Positions 49,817 to 60,500 of a DNA stretch of 64,000 bases are shown piece after piece. The DNA is from Semisulcospira habei (lineage: Eukaryota > Mollusca > Gastropoda > Semisulcospiridae). The notes under the pieces were generated by a model. That model was given only the letters and a program-made list of their open reading frames with translations, searched no databases and was not told the DNA's origin. The stretch covers positions 174,266,784-174,330,783 of the forward strand of contig BTPG01000005.1 in NCBI GenBank assembly GCA_036245525.1, read 5' to 3'. A program made the translations under genes and the position numbers. The stretch's first letter is position 1. Each line of letters starts with the position of its first letter.

Positions 49817-50700
49817 GTGGCCCAGGCGCGGCCGGATCCAGTGACTCACTCCCGTTTTGGCCCCTGCCGACGTCTGCAGGGTCTCCAGTGGTCGGGAGGC
49901 TGGCACTGCACAGCGACGAGTGGCGGTCGCTGCTGCCGGACGACCCTTGGATACTCTGTGGTCACGGACGGACTATGCCTCGCGTTCCGACAACCCCCTC
50001 TGCTCCGAAGCTCCCCCTTGTGGACACAGGCCCCGGCAGATCCGCTCAGGTCAGCCGCCCTTCAGGATGAGATCTCGGCCTTGCTTCAGAAGGCTGCCAC
50101 AGAGGTGGTTATGCGTCACGACTCGCCACCCTTCTACAGCCGCTTTTTGTGGTACCAAAGCCAGGCAGCAGGTGGCGCCCAGTCATCAACCTTTCGGCGC
50201 TCAACAAGTTCATTTTGGCCCCTACTTCCGCATGGAAACGACGAGGGCGCTGAGGGCCGCCGTCCAGCCCCTGGACTTCACCGTCAGTCTCGATCTCGCG
50301 GATGCGTAATTTCATGTCCTGGTCTACCCGTCGTCGCAGCACTTCCTACGCTTTGCTTCGGCAGGAAGGTCTGCCAGTTCCGTGCCCTCCCCTTCGGACT
50401 CAACCTCAGCCCCTGGGTCTTTACGAGGCTTATGGATGCAGTCATCGCCAGGGCCAGGCGGTCCTCCTCCAGCCCCTCTTCCAACTACCTGGACGATCTC
50501 CTGCTCCGGAACCAAGATTTCTCCGCCCTCGAAAAGGACAGGGATTCACTGCTGAACCTCCTTTGGCGCCTTGGGCTCCAGGTCAATGAGGGAAAGTCAG
50601 ACCTCTCGCTGTCACGCCGGTTCATTCACCTGGGCATGGAATTCCTGACCGACCTCAACACTGTGCGGTTGCCAGAGCCCTGCATCCAGAAGTTGACAGG
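49817..50700 (+). pseudogene. D3 reverse transcriptase, YLDD kept but interrupted
   Basis: Motif A reads FTVSLDLADA and then a stop TAA at 50307-50309, where a Tyr codon is expected (D2b has DLLDAYLHV). In another frame follow CQFRALPFGLNLSPWVFTRL, SSNYLDDLLLRNQ (50477-50515) and GKSDLSLSRRFIHLGMEFLT. D3 is the only copy that keeps both Asp of the C motif, but the nonsense codon and a frameshift near 50365 prevent a whole enzyme. Confidence 0.85.
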
Positions 50701-50744
50701 CCTAGCTTCAGCTTCTGGGTCTCCTGAACGCAGCGGCGGACCTC

Positions 50745-51743
50745 TTGCCCCTCGGCAGGCTCTATTCCCGGCCACTCCAGCTACATCTGCTGATCCACTG
50801 GCGCCCCTCCTCAGGCGACCCGGGCGCCTTGGTGCCGGTTCCCCTTTTGATCAAGAGTCACCTCCTTTGTTGGATGGACCCGGCGTGGCTGCGGACGGGA
50901 ATCTCCCTTTACTCGCCCCTGCCTCCGCTTTCCCTCTGCACGGACGTCAGCTGCACGGGTTGGGGCGCACATCTCCTGCCGAGCTTTGCCTCTGTCTTGG
51001 GTCAGTGGCCGCAGGACCTCGCGGGCAAGCACATCAACTGGCTGGAGTTACAGGTGGTCTGGTTGGCTCTCCATCACTGGGAATCTCGGCTCCGGAACCA
51101 TGTGTTGGTCCTGTCCGACAACTCGACTGTTGTCTCCTACATACAGAAGCAGAGAGGAACGTGCTCGCTGACGCTTTGCATGCTCCTGTACCAGTTTATG
51201 CTCTGGTGCTGGGACCACGGGATCTCTATCAAGGCTTGCCACATCCCGGGACGCCTGAACGTGCTGGCGGACTCTCTATCCCGTCGGGGCCAGCCCCTCC
51301 ACATCGAGTGGGCCCTCAGTCTGCAGATTTTCAAGATGATATGTGCCCGCTGGGAGACTCCCTCGATCGACCTGTTTGCGACGAGATGGAACAGACAGCT
51401 GCCGGTCTTTGTATCTCCCATCCCAGACCCTCTCGCATGGGAGGTAGACGCCCTGTTCATCTCCTGGGATGGCCTCGTGGCCTACACCTATCACCCCACG
51501 GTACTGGTACCCAAGATCATTCAAAAACTCCGGGGTTGCAACACGGTCCTCCTCCTGATTGCCCCGTTCAACTGGGCCAAGAGTTGGACAACCGACTTGT
51601 TGAGTCTCGCCACGGAGCCCCCCCATGGCACTTCCATCGCCTCGCACGATACTGAAACAGCCCTGGCAGGCCCTCTTCCACTTGTGCCCGGAGAGGCTAG
51701 CCTTACACGCCTGGCGGTTGTGTGGATGGCCCTCACGATGTGA
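50745..51743 (+). pseudogene. D3 RNase H and methylase-like domain, open frame
   Basis: 332 codons are open in one frame: SCTGWGAHLLPSFASVLGQW, HINWLELQVVWLALHHWESR, VLVLSDNSTVVSYIQKQRG, KACHIPGRLNVLADSLSRRG (RNase H), then PSIDLFATRWNRQLPVFVSP, IPDPLAWEVDALFISWDGLV and CNTVLLLIAPFNWAKSWTTD (the block usually called methylase-like in DIRS elements). RNase H would remove RNA from the RNA-DNA hybrid. The domain order RT-RNase H-MT-recombinase identifies the element as DIRS. The frame does not connect with RT upstream or with recombinase downstream. Confidence 0.85.
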
Positions 51744-51759
51744 GGTTACTCGCATGCAG

Positions 51760-52625
51760 CAGTGGAGGCTATCGCTGCAGCCCGCAGACCCTCCACCCGC
51801 AGGGTGTATGAAGGAATGTGGCGGGTCCTCCAGTCCTGGTGCTCAGCCCGGCGCCTTTCCCCACAGCGCTGACGATGCCGCAACTAGCCGACTTCTTCTT
51901 ATGGCTTTTTGGGGAACAACACTTGGCACCTATCACCATCAAGGGCTACCTGGCCATGATCGCCGACACTTTCCAACACTTGGGGCATAGCAACCCAGGC
52001 GCGTGCAAGGATCTTTCGGACCTGATGGCCCATTTCGAGCTCCAATGACCAGTCCTGAGCTCGCTGGTTCCCAACTGGAACCTTTCCTGGGTGCTCATGT
52101 GGCTCAACTCCGAGAGGTTTGAACCCCTGCCTCTTGCACGACTGGTGGACGTGACCAGGAAGAATTGCTTCCTCCTTGCCCTAGCAACGACGGTGAGGGT
52201 TAGCAAATTGCATACCCTCTCCATTGAGCCGTCTTGTCTGCAGTTCAGAGCTGATGGTGCCGTGCAGCTCCTGCCCAACCTGGCCTTTCTTGCCAAGAAC
52301 AGGCTCCCCTCGGCCAGGGCGCAGATAATCAACCACCGGCCTCTATCGGGCATTTCCACGTCACGAGAGTCCTGCCAACAGGACCTTGTCAGGGCCTTAA
52401 AGATATACCTCCATAAAACAAAGCCTTTCCAGAGGGGCCGGTCCCGCCTATTCCTGCCCTTGTATCATGGCAGAGCGGACATTACAGCGCAGACTATCTC
52501 ATCATTAGTGGGCTGGAGAGCGGAGTCCACCTTTGCCTGCTTCTATATACGAGACCTCTCGAGCCAGCGAGACAAGCTAAACCTGGGTTGGCGGCGGCTC
52601 AACACGCCCTGCCGGCGCCCCAGAT
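51760..52625 (+). pseudogene. D3 tyrosine recombinase with HxxR deleted
   Basis: Pieces: MPQLADFFLWLFGEQHLAPI, TIKGYLAMIADTFQHLGH (51818-52048), then 178 codons from 52091 with WLNSERFEPLPLARLVDVTR, LALATTVRVSKLHTL (Arg I), and QTISSLVGWRAESTFACFYI. Between QTISS and VGWRAES the roughly 40-50 residues that carry HxxR in D1 and D2b are missing (junction about 52500-52508). A clean in-frame deletion has removed catalytic residues, so this recombinase is dead. Confidence 0.85.
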
Positions 52626-52727
52626 AATGCTTAGCTGAAATTGTGAAGTATTGATCCCAGTCTTTTTAGCTAAAGCATATGCAGTGGCGGGGCTGGTTGG
52701 CGGCACCTTCCTCCTTTTCGTTATTCT

Positions 52728-53090
52728 TCCTATTAGTAATGCCATCGGTAATGTTTTTTGAAGAAACAAATATATTTTTCTCTAAAATGTATTTTTTTGA
52801 AAAAATACTTACTGATGGCATTACTCAGAGGACCCTCCCACCTGCCCCGCTTGCCGCCAGTAAGCTAAAAGCAAGACTGGTGAGACTACACTGCTCACGT
52901 ACCCATATGGGAGGAAGGGAGACTACTCAGGGATCTTGGTAACAACTCACTGGAGTTGCTTCCTTGGTTGTGTAGCTTTACACAACAAATGCTTAGGCTG
53001 AAATTGGTAAGCTAATTGTACCTTCCTATTAGTAATGCCATCGGTAAGTATTTTTTTGAAAAAATACATTTTAGAGAAAAATACATTTTT
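52728..53090 (+). repeat. D3 internal complementary region and right terminal repeat
   Basis: TATTAGTAATGCCATCGGTA through CTTACTGATGGCATTACTC (52732-52826) repeats both ends of the element. The right inverted repeat ends ATGCCATCGGTAAGTATTTT, then TTTTAGAGAAAAATAC at about 53090. Confidence 0.88.
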
Positions 53091-53187
53091 ATGCCAGAGG
53101 AGATTAATTGACCATGATTAATTGACCATGATATTTTAACCATTTCACTGCTGATGAAAATTGAATGCCACCCAGCTACACATGGTG

Positions 53188-53245
53188 TAGATCCTCAAGA
53201 GCAGAGCCCTTGCGGTTGCAGGGCTCATGAGGATATATGCCTCTT
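53188..53245. repeat. Palindrome family 2, copy in last intron
   Basis: GTAGATCCTCAAGAGCAGAG..CTTGCGGTTGCAGGGCTCATGAGGATATAT, followed by GCCTCTTGCTGACACC. It is an imperfect hairpin of the family whose perfect form is at 63070-63117. Around 53300-53355 there are T, G and G-rich runs with no feature. Confidence 0.6.
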
Positions 53246-54018
53246 GCTGACACCACTTTATATCAGTGTTTGTTTTATTATTTTGGTTTGTTTTTGTGTG
53301 TTTTTTTTTTTTGGGGGGGGTTGTTTTGTTTTTTTCAGGGGGGGGGGGGGAGGGGAGGTTCGGCTTGATCTTTGATGTTGAATTGACTGGTAGGGTTACT
53401 TCAAAAGCATAATCTGCATTCAATGGCAGTTAAGCGGTTAAAGGTAGTGCCTGTTTGGCTTGGTGCCTTCCCAGGTGCCTTGCTAATCAGGCACTCTCCC
53501 TGAAATCTGGTTCCGTCATGCTTGATCCTTATCCTGCAATTTTGTGTAAGCTGTATGTAGTAGGGGATATTGATTGACTTTCTCCTTTTCGCTGTTGCTA
53601 GGGGTTTTTGTTGGTGATTTCGGAAGGAATCACCTTGACAAAAAAAAACACAGCTGACACCCAAAGGGTTCATTGTTTAAGGGTAATGCCTTGTTAGCTT
53701 GACGCCTTCCCATCCCGCAATGTCATTGAATTAATGTAGTTATTCCTGTAATGTTTGATGCAACACTGCTTGTTGTATGTAGTACTTATCAGATGCTTCT
53801 ACAATGTGAGCAATTTCACTGAGGAAGTGAAATGGTTCAGATAAATTTATTCCTGCTTGATTTCAAACTTGTATTTATTTTGAAGCAGTGGTCGGCAAAC
53901 TCGGTCACTTCATCATGACCATACATTTGTATTTTCTTACTGTCAGAACTGGCATTGTATTAGGGTGGAGATAAATTCTTCTCTGTCTAATTCAATGTGT
54001 GGGTGATAATTGTTGCAG

Positions 54019-54147
54019 CAAATTGATGGGGAAGCCTTTCTTCTTCTAAACCAGGCAGATATTGTGAAAATCATGAACATCAAACTTGGGCCAGCTCTGA
54101 AGATCTTCAACAGCATCGTCATGTTCAAGCAGTCCTGTGATACGTGA
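54019..54147 (+). CDS. L3MBTL: L3MBTL-like terminal exon: second half of SAM domain and stop
   Basis: After TGTTGCAG, phase 0, 43 codons including the stop: QIDGEAFLLLNQADIVKIMN, IKLGPALKIFNSIVMFKQSC, DT, TGA (54145-54147). 'IDG.A.LLL...D...I..IKLGPA.KI...I' is the SAM domain C-terminal half and helix 5. The junction after FREQ is the usual place for an intron in SAM exons. It fixes the C-terminus of the host protein. The 3' UTR follows; no poly(A) site can be placed with confidence. Confidence 0.95.
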   Translation, partial: QIDGEAFLLLNQADIVKIMNIKLGPALKIFNSIVMFKQSCDT

Positions 54148-55187
54148 TGACCCCACAGCTGATATTGTAACAAATTATGACACATTCTTGCATGTAGGTG
54201 ATCAGCAGTACAGGTCAGCCAGTTTTACTCACTCCAGTATGCTGTGGTATCTGATACAACACATGCAAGTCCCAATGTTCTTGGGCCAACTTCTTCGTTT
54301 TCTGGCCTATGCGCAACTGTGCACAGACAGCTAAGATTTACATTAGCCCAAGGGCCTTCTGTTTATGTAAGTAAGGCAGAGGTGGACTCAAGGACCTTTT
54401 GCTTAACAAGACAGTGATTTTCTTTACAAGTCTTTGTAAATTCAGCACTACAATAACGTCACGCTTAACACAGTCTGTCTGACTTTATCACATCTTTGTA
54501 CAACAATATACTGAGGCTGCTTGTAGGTCAGTTGTCATATCGTGTTTGATTAGTTCACATCATTGCCAACTGTCAAATGCATGGGTGACGGTCTTCAGTC
54601 CTAGGAAGTTTGGAGACGGATTCAGGTTGGGTTTTTTGTTTTGTTTTGTTTTTTTCAGATTTCAAAATCTTCTGTTCATATCTTTTTCCCCACCAAAACC
54701 ATATTTGGTTCCCACACATATTTGTACTTTTAGATGTGTAACTATGTTCTTAGACCGTGCATAGAGCTTCAGAGAATGTTGCAAGGAAGCCCATGGAACA
54801 TCACCCATTTTCATTTTTGTCTAGTTTTCGGACTGTCACTCGACTGAAATTGATTGAAACTGTGAAAGTTAGACATCAATGCAGATATGTTACTTCACTT
54901 TTCATTATATATGAGGTTGTAATTTGGATGACTATTTTGGGGCTGCGCTTTGTTGATGCAAATGACAGTCTTTCACAGATGGATTATCCGACATGTTGCT
55001 CAAGCTGTAGTGTGTCGGTGACTGGCTTTTCACTGCATGGGTCAGCTGTTGTGTTTTGGTAATGCATTGTCTGTGTTGTAACAGGTCCTGACTCCTCACC
55101 CAGTGTGTCTGAGACTTTAACTCCATAGGCCCAGAGGACGAAATTATCAAATTTGTGTAGATATCCTCTGAGGTCTGTATGACAGTT
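54148..55187 (+). other. Likely 3' UTR / downstream flank, no feature
   Basis: AT-rich unique-looking sequence after the stop codon. No coding frame with recognisable homology, no clear AATAAA in this kilobase; an A-rich AATAAA-containing stretch is found only at about 56445-56468. It may be 3' UTR for part of its length. Confidence 0.45.
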
Positions 55188-55300
55188 CAGGAGACGGATC
55201 GACCATGATATTTCAAGGTTGGTGTCGGAATAGTTTGTCGCCTAGCGGCGCCAAGCTATTCTGACGCCAACCTTGAAATATCATGGCCGATCCACATCCT
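55188..55300. repeat. Palindrome family 1, copy 1
   Basis: GGATCGACCATGATATTTCA and AGGTTGGTGTCGG... pair with ...CGCCAACCTTGAAATATCAT and GGCCGATCC around a short loop (CTAGCG near 55242). Arms are about 45-50 bp with few mismatches. Confidence 0.88.
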
Positions 55301-55341
55301 GCCGTAGTCTCTCAAGGCGTTATGGGTTAAAAGGCATAGTG

Positions 55342-55414
55342 ATATTTCAAGGGTGGTGCCAGAATAGCTTGGCGCCTAGAGGCACCAAGCTATTCTGGCA
55401 CCACCCTTAATATA
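55342..55414. repeat. Palindrome family 1, copy 2
   Basis: TTCAAGGGTGGTGCCAGAAT and AGCTTGGCGCC pair with GGCACCAAGCTATTCTGGCA and CCACCCTT. It lies 42 bp after copy 1 and lacks the outer GGATCGACC part. Confidence 0.88.
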
Positions 55415-55512
55415 GCTTTTCACAAGCCTGTGCAGCTGGAGGCGCCCATGAGAACCTGTGCCTCTTGCTGGCAACAGATCAACCCCATATTATTCCTCAA
55501 ATTGAGGGAGTC

Positions 55513-55592
55513 ACACAGCTTAACCCTCTGGGTGTCGGTAGCGCTAATACTCGTGACAGAAACCACTACTGACAATGCAAAAGGGTTAAATT
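55513..55592. repeat. Palindrome family 3, diverged copy
   Basis: TTAACCCTCTGGGTGTCGGT and AGCGCTAATAC... pair loosely with ...CACTACTGACAATGCAAAAG and GGTTAA. Related to the perfect palindrome at 60237-60328. Confidence 0.65.
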
Positions 55593-55727
55593 GAACATGC
55601 AGTTTTTGTCTAACAGTGTTTTTTGTGCTTTCTGTTTCATTGCTTTTTACATGTTTGGCAGTCCTCCTTTTGTACATTTGTGTATGTGTGCATGAAAAGT
55701 TCTGCTTGAAAGTGCAGTTGAGAAGTT

Positions 55728-55816
55728 TAGCCTTTTGCCATCGCTAGCGCTTTTTGTTGTGATGATTTCTGTGGGAATCGTGACAAATAGCACTACTGAC
55801 AACCCAAGGGGTTAAT
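55728..55816. repeat. Palindrome family 3, diverged copy
   Basis: GCCTTTTGCCATCGCTAGCG and CTTTTTGTTG pair imperfectly with GACAAATAGCACTACTGACA and ACCCAAGGGGTTAA. Confidence 0.65.
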
Positions 55817-56014
55817 TGATGTAGAAGATGTGTCGTGAGCTATGCTTTTTTTCTTGTTAGTGCATCAGTACCTGTTAACTTTGGCAGTGATGAGATACAT
55901 GTACATATGCGCAGCAGAACACCCTTACGAGAGATCACCCGTCGTTAACCCATTTTACCCCAAGGCTGAATTTCCCAAATTTAGAAGGTGTCACCTAATG
56001 ACTACGTGTGAGCT

Positions 56015-56130
56015 GCAGGAGACAGATCAACCATGATAATTCAAGGGTAGTGCCTGTTTAGCTTGGCACCGACATGCGCCAAGCTAATCTGGCACTACTC
56101 TTGAATTATCATGGTCGACCCATCTCCTGC
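56015..56130. repeat. Palindrome family 1, copy 3
   Basis: GCAGGAGACAGATCAACCAT and GATAATTCAAGGGTAGTGCC pair with GGCACTACTCTTGAATTATC and ATGGTCGACCCATCTCCTGC. This is the longest arm seen (about 50 bp) and defines the outer boundary GCAGGAGA of the family. Confidence 0.9.
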
Positions 56131-57050
56131 TGTAGTGTGTCAGGGATAAATAGGTTATAGGCCATCACTTAAGTGGCTGTGGCCACTAAATGATGGTCTT
56201 TAATGATGTGTGACACTAGCCCATCAAGACTTCTCTTCTTAGGTCTTTTAAGACCACTTTTTTCTTGCAAAAAAAAAAAGAAAAGATGGTGCTGAGTACT
56301 AGTTCTACTGTATAGTTATGATTATAGACTTTATAACATAATATTTTGAAATGATTGTGACCATTGAGTGATCACCCTTTTGATGATGTATTTTGCGTGT
56401 GTGCAGGTCTGTGATTTTTCATCTTATAGCTAGCAGCCATGTGGTAAAAAATAAAAAATAAAAAAAAAGGAAACAGACCAGCACACATGATGTAGATTAC
56501 AATGACAAATCAATATCGTCAATAGCATTTGTGACCCTCTTGCAAATGCCTAATAATTGCTTCAGATTGTGTTATGGTGCCATCATCGAAACAGCATGTG
56601 ATAAAGTGTTTTGCTGTACATTCTTCTGCATAATACCTACAGTTTTTTTTCAGCTGAGCTGCAGGACTTCTTGTATGTGCCTTAGTATGTTTGTTTTATT
56701 TGCATTGTATACCTTTTTAGGTTATGCTTGTACCTATCTGCTTTTCACATTTTGTACTGTGGGAAAACCGGTTCTTTTGCTTTTGGACTAAACTTTATTT
56801 CAGAAAAGATTATGATCTGACCAGATGTGAACACCAAGAGAAGTTAACAAAAATTAACAGGTGCTTTGAATACAAGTAATCACATTCACCATTTCTGGTT
56901 TCATGTCCAGAGTGCACAGTCTAGTTGGTTTAGAAAACTGTTGACAAGTAATCATGACTTATGGATATTATCAACAGCATACGTACACATGAGAGGACTT
57001 CAAAGTTAGTTGAAATATGCTTCAGTCAACCTGTGACAGTCAGCAGTATG
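56131..57050. other. Intergenic sequence, no recognised feature
   Basis: AT-rich sequence with short A runs (56263-56285, 56443-56470). I see no coding or RNA feature. Confidence 0.5.
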
Positions 57051-57740
57051 TGATTTTCAGTATTCAATGAAGCTTTATTTATCAACGGTTGAGGCATTGA
57101 CATCATCACAGACGTAGCCATTTTTCAAACCTGCCATTGCTACAAAACTACAAGACAATATACACAAAACTAAGTATATAAATGTATATGAAACAAAGAC
57201 ATTGCCAGCTTAGGGAAAGAAAGTCCCATGATGATCTTGCACTCCTAAACACACGCACACACACACAGATTTTATGCCTGGGAGCAAACATAGTCAGATT
57301 TACAGGGCAGTATATATTTCACAACGTAATGATTATGACTGCTTCGAGAAGTACTTGAAGAGACTGATTTTGAAATGGGCTAGAGAGGAAGCGGATTTCA
57401 CATAATCAGGAAGCGTGTTCCAAGTCTGCGTTCCCAAGAATGACAAACTAGATTTGTATATATCAATTCTTGTTTTGGGGACTAAGAAAAGTTGCTTGAT
57501 ATTACCAAGCCTAGATTCCGACTTGGAGAAAAGAGTTGTGATATATTCAGGTATTGTCTGTTTCTACACTTTGAACATAAAAATAGCCTTTTTGTATCTT
57601 TGGTGGTCTTGCAGCGGCAAAAATCCTATTTGGGCGAGTTTTTTTTCCTGCTGTGAGTCGGGAGGGATTAATTTTGCCGCATTAGTGTGCCGCATTAACA
57701 TGCATTAGTGTGAGGATGACTTTGTTATCTCAGTCATGTA
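57051..57740. repeat. Possible degraded LINE fragment
   Basis: TTCAATGAAGCTTTATTTAT (57063) opens a stretch that includes CACGCACACACACACAG and 'AAGTACTTGAAGAGACTGATTTTGAAATGGGC'-like text typical of old LINE 3' regions (read here in pieces of 20 or fewer). No coherent ORF, and the family cannot be named. Confidence 0.3.
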
Positions 57741-58006
57741 ACTCCTGCCATTGTATTTGCTAGAAGTACTCTTTCATTTTACCATTTAAACATTTTAGAG
57801 TGCTTTTGGTGTTGTTTGAGATGTTTTCTAACAAATGCAAGTCTTAGAATCCTGACATATTTAGTAAAGTGCTGTATTTGTGCAAATGTGTTTTTTATAA
57901 GGACAAAATGTAGGTACAAGGGGCAATCTCAAAATGTTCGCATGCTCTTCTGTGGTAAGGTTTAGACACAAGTGTGCCCTGTCATCTTTAAGAGCAAGTT
58001 CTTTTG

Positions 58007-58125
58007 AGCTGATGCACACAGGCTCAGCTGCCCAGCACCTGTGGCACAGATTCCAGCTTGCATTGGCATGCTGGAACCCGGGTCACAGGCTCTGCGGCTG
58101 AGCCTGTGTGCATCAGCTCAAAAGA
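58007..58125. repeat. 118-bp inverted repeat with 28-bp perfect arms
   Basis: CTTTTGAGCTGATGCACACA plus GGCTCAGC near 58010-58040 is the exact complement of GCTGAGCCTGTGTGCATCAG plus CTCAAAAG near 58098-58125. The interior holds a shorter inner inverted repeat (CCAGCTTGCATTGGCATGCTGG). Confidence 0.85.
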
Positions 58126-58348
58126 CCTTTTGGTGAAAACAGTCGTCATGAACATTTGGTGTACAACTTTAATGGCTCATGAAGATCTGTGCCTCTTGCT
58201 GACACCACTTTTATCCATGGCTTGGACTCAATGGAGTTGAATTGGCAAAGATTTCACAAAAATAATGTGTCCACTGACAGTGAGGTGGTTACGGCTCTGC
58301 CCCAGACCCAGACATTTTCAGATTGTCCTTCATACATGCATTAGTGTG

Positions 58349-58440
58349 TAGCCCCTTGGCAGTCAGTAGTGCTTTTTGTTGAGATGCTTACAGCTGGAGT
58401 CATCATGACGAAGAGCGCTACCAACAGTCAAAGGGCAATT
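58349..58440. repeat. Palindrome family 3, diverged copy
   Basis: CCCCTTGGCAGTCAGTAGTG and CTTTTTGTTGAGATG pair imperfectly with CATGACGAAGAGCGCTACCA and ACAGTCAAAGGGC. Confidence 0.6.
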
Positions 58441-58811
58441 GTGCATTGTTAGAATCAACAATGGTATGAAAGTCTGAGTGTGAATTATAAATAATGAATC
58501 ATGTATATAAATGGTAAGAGTACAGAAAAGCTCTTGTCTTTATCTTGTATATTTTGTAATTTGTATACTTCGCAGGCAGATATACCAGTGGCTATTTCAT
58601 GTACAGTTAGTGTTTAGTTAGAGTTGGCACCTGTGTTGAAATGTGTCTTCTAAAGGTGTTACAAAATAACTCCTCGTTTTGTAGTGCAGTTTTCAGTTTC
58701 ATTCTCAATCACAGCATTAGTAATAACAAAAGTGATGCGTTTGTATGTGTTTTAAATAAACCCATCACTGCCAAGAAAAAATGAACGCAATGCAATTATA
58801 AGAGACATAGA

Positions 58812-58870
58812 GCCTCATGAGCCTCCGAAGTTGCAGGAGCTCATGAGGATATATCCCTCTACTGACACCA
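58812..58870. repeat. Palindrome family 2, copy
   Basis: GCCTCATGAGCCTCCGAAGT pairs with the GGAGCTCATGAGGATATATC side, with TCTACTGACACC as the family's outer flank. A half copy is at 58172-58212 (GGCTCATGAAGATCTGTGCC plus TCTTGCTGACACC). Confidence 0.65.
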
Positions 58871-59610
58871 ATGCGTATTCTTCCTTGGATGGCTGGGGCT
58901 CTTTTGTGTTCAACTCGCAAAGATTTCAAAAATGTAATGTGGGTCAGCTGGCAGTGACAAAGGTAGAAGAGGAAACTAGGCTGTGGATAGGTTGTCAGTT
59001 TTTCATTATTTATCATTTTATTGGTTGACAGAAGTTATATTGACTGTTTATCTCTCTCAGTGATTCTTGTGGCTCTTGGTCACATTGAGATGTGTCTATA
59101 GACTAAAGGAAACGCTTATGTTGAGTTTATTTGCAATAGTCGAGATAGACCAAGAGCGATAATTTTTTCACAGAGCTACAAAAGCGATAATTTTTTCACA
59201 GAGCTAGAAATGAATTAATCTTGATTCATTTTTACAATTTGATAACTGAGAGGTAAGTTTAGAAACTGCACTTCCTTGCAAGATCCATGATTCTGTGCAG
59301 ACATCTTCTCACAGTGAAAAAGTACCAAAATGCAACAAATTGGACAGCACATAATTCTGTCGAAGACACTTGATCAGATATTATATCAGTGTAAACATGT
59401 TCACTAATCAAGATGTATTCACCAAAAGATACAAGTATGTCTGGTGACGTTATTATCACCGACAGTGTTGTATATATTATCACTGACAGTGTTGTTCAGG
59501 TAAGTGCCTTTATAGTCAAACTCTTTCCGTGAGGCCTGATTTTTAATTTGGACTCCCCTTCTTTGTACTTGCATGACATCATGTCTGAACTGAGACAAAT
59601 ATATACATAT

Positions 59611-60012
59611 GGTCCGTGGCGCAGTGTTTAAGGCGCCTGCCACCAATGCCAAAGGTGCGAGGTTTGAAAACGGGTTCCGGCGTCAGACTTTTCTCCTCTG
59701 GTAAGTGTCACCGTTAATTCGGGCGGACCGTCTGGGGGGTTCTTTCTCCGGGTTCTTCCACCCCCCCACCCCCCACACTTTGTTACCGGTTTCAGGCCAC
59801 TTTACAAATTTCAAATACAAGCGATCAAAAATCTCTGTAACTTCAGTAGCTGAACTGGCCCTTCATCTGTCTTGTACTGTTTGTCTTAAATGGCGTAAAT
59901 CCATGTCTGTTACGTGAGTGTGCATGTTGGGTTTCAGTTCACGGCGCTTTGAGTCGATTCGCCCAAAAATTGAGAAAAAGCGCCTATATAATAACGGTAT
60001 TATTATTATTAC
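59611..60012 (+). mobile_element. tRNA-derived SINE with (ATT)n tail
   Basis: The 5' part GGTCCGTGGCGCAGTGTTTA AGGCGCCTGCC...GTGCGAGGTTTGAAAAC looks like a tRNA-derived promoter (A box TGGCGCAGTG; B-box-like GGTTTGAAAAC, off consensus). The middle is an unrelated body. The 3' part GGCGCTTTGAGTCGATTCGC...AAAAAGCGCCTATATAATAA then (ATT)n resembles the tail of L2/CR1-type LINEs that mobilise such SINEs. No clear target duplication. Confidence 0.72.
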
Positions 60013-60236
60013 ATGAGTCGTGGTGAAAGTGACTTCAGTGCCACTCTAAATGCTGTGAAAATTAGGTTGCATCAGTGAGTGACCCTGCTGTGAAATATAA
60101 CTTGCAGAAAACATTGTTTATTTTTTGTGCTGTCGAATCATGAGCTTGCTGCCAGCAAAGTTAAAGAAACAGAGGACTAGCTTTCCTTTTTTTCGTGGCT
60201 TATAGTAGATTATTCTGTTCCATAGTATGCTGACCA

Positions 60237-60328
60237 TTAACCCTTTGGCTGTCGTTAGCGCTTTTGGTCGCGGTGAATCCTGCAGGAATCACTGCAACCA
60301 AAAGCGCTACCGACAGCCAAAGGGTTAA
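60237..60328. repeat. Palindrome family 3, near-perfect 92-bp copy flanked by TTAA
   Basis: TTAACCCTTTGGCTGTCGTT, AGCGCTTTTGGTCG pair with the right arm ending GCGCTACCGACAGCCAAAGG GTTAA. Only a few mismatches (GTTAG/CTACC; GTCGC/GCAAC). TTAA at both outer ends. Confidence 0.9.
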
Positions 60329-60500
60329 GCAGACAATTTATCCAGTAGCGTATTTCAATTGTTTAGCAGAAAGTGTGAATAGCAAGCATGCGGAGCTGGA
60401 CTTGGTCCATGAGCCAGCCCATCCTATCTACAAGAGGTGCAGATTTTAAGAGCCCCTGCAGCTAACGACTGTGTCACCCAACGACTGTGTACCAGCTGCA

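Larger units (their letters stand above)
47394..53090 (+). mobile_element. DIRS-type retrotransposon D3, complete in length, decayed
   Basis: Inverted terminal repeats (47396-47575 against about 52875-53060) and an internal complementary region (52728-52825) frame a gag, reverse transcriptase/RNase H/methylase-like and tyrosine recombinase interior. Of the five copies it has the best-preserved gag and RNase H. It lies in the intron that splits the SAM domain. Confidence 0.9.

Noticed and set aside
53290..53360. G-quadruplex regulatory element
   Set aside because: It is a plain T/G homopolymer stretch; no conserved or structural support beyond composition.
54546..57708. Short open frames in the 3' flank as small genes
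   Set aside because: 60-100 codons, no conserved pattern, no start context and no splice structure.
59611..59690. Functional tRNA gene
   Set aside because: The A box is tRNA-like, but the B box is off consensus, the cloverleaf does not close and a SINE body and tail follow.
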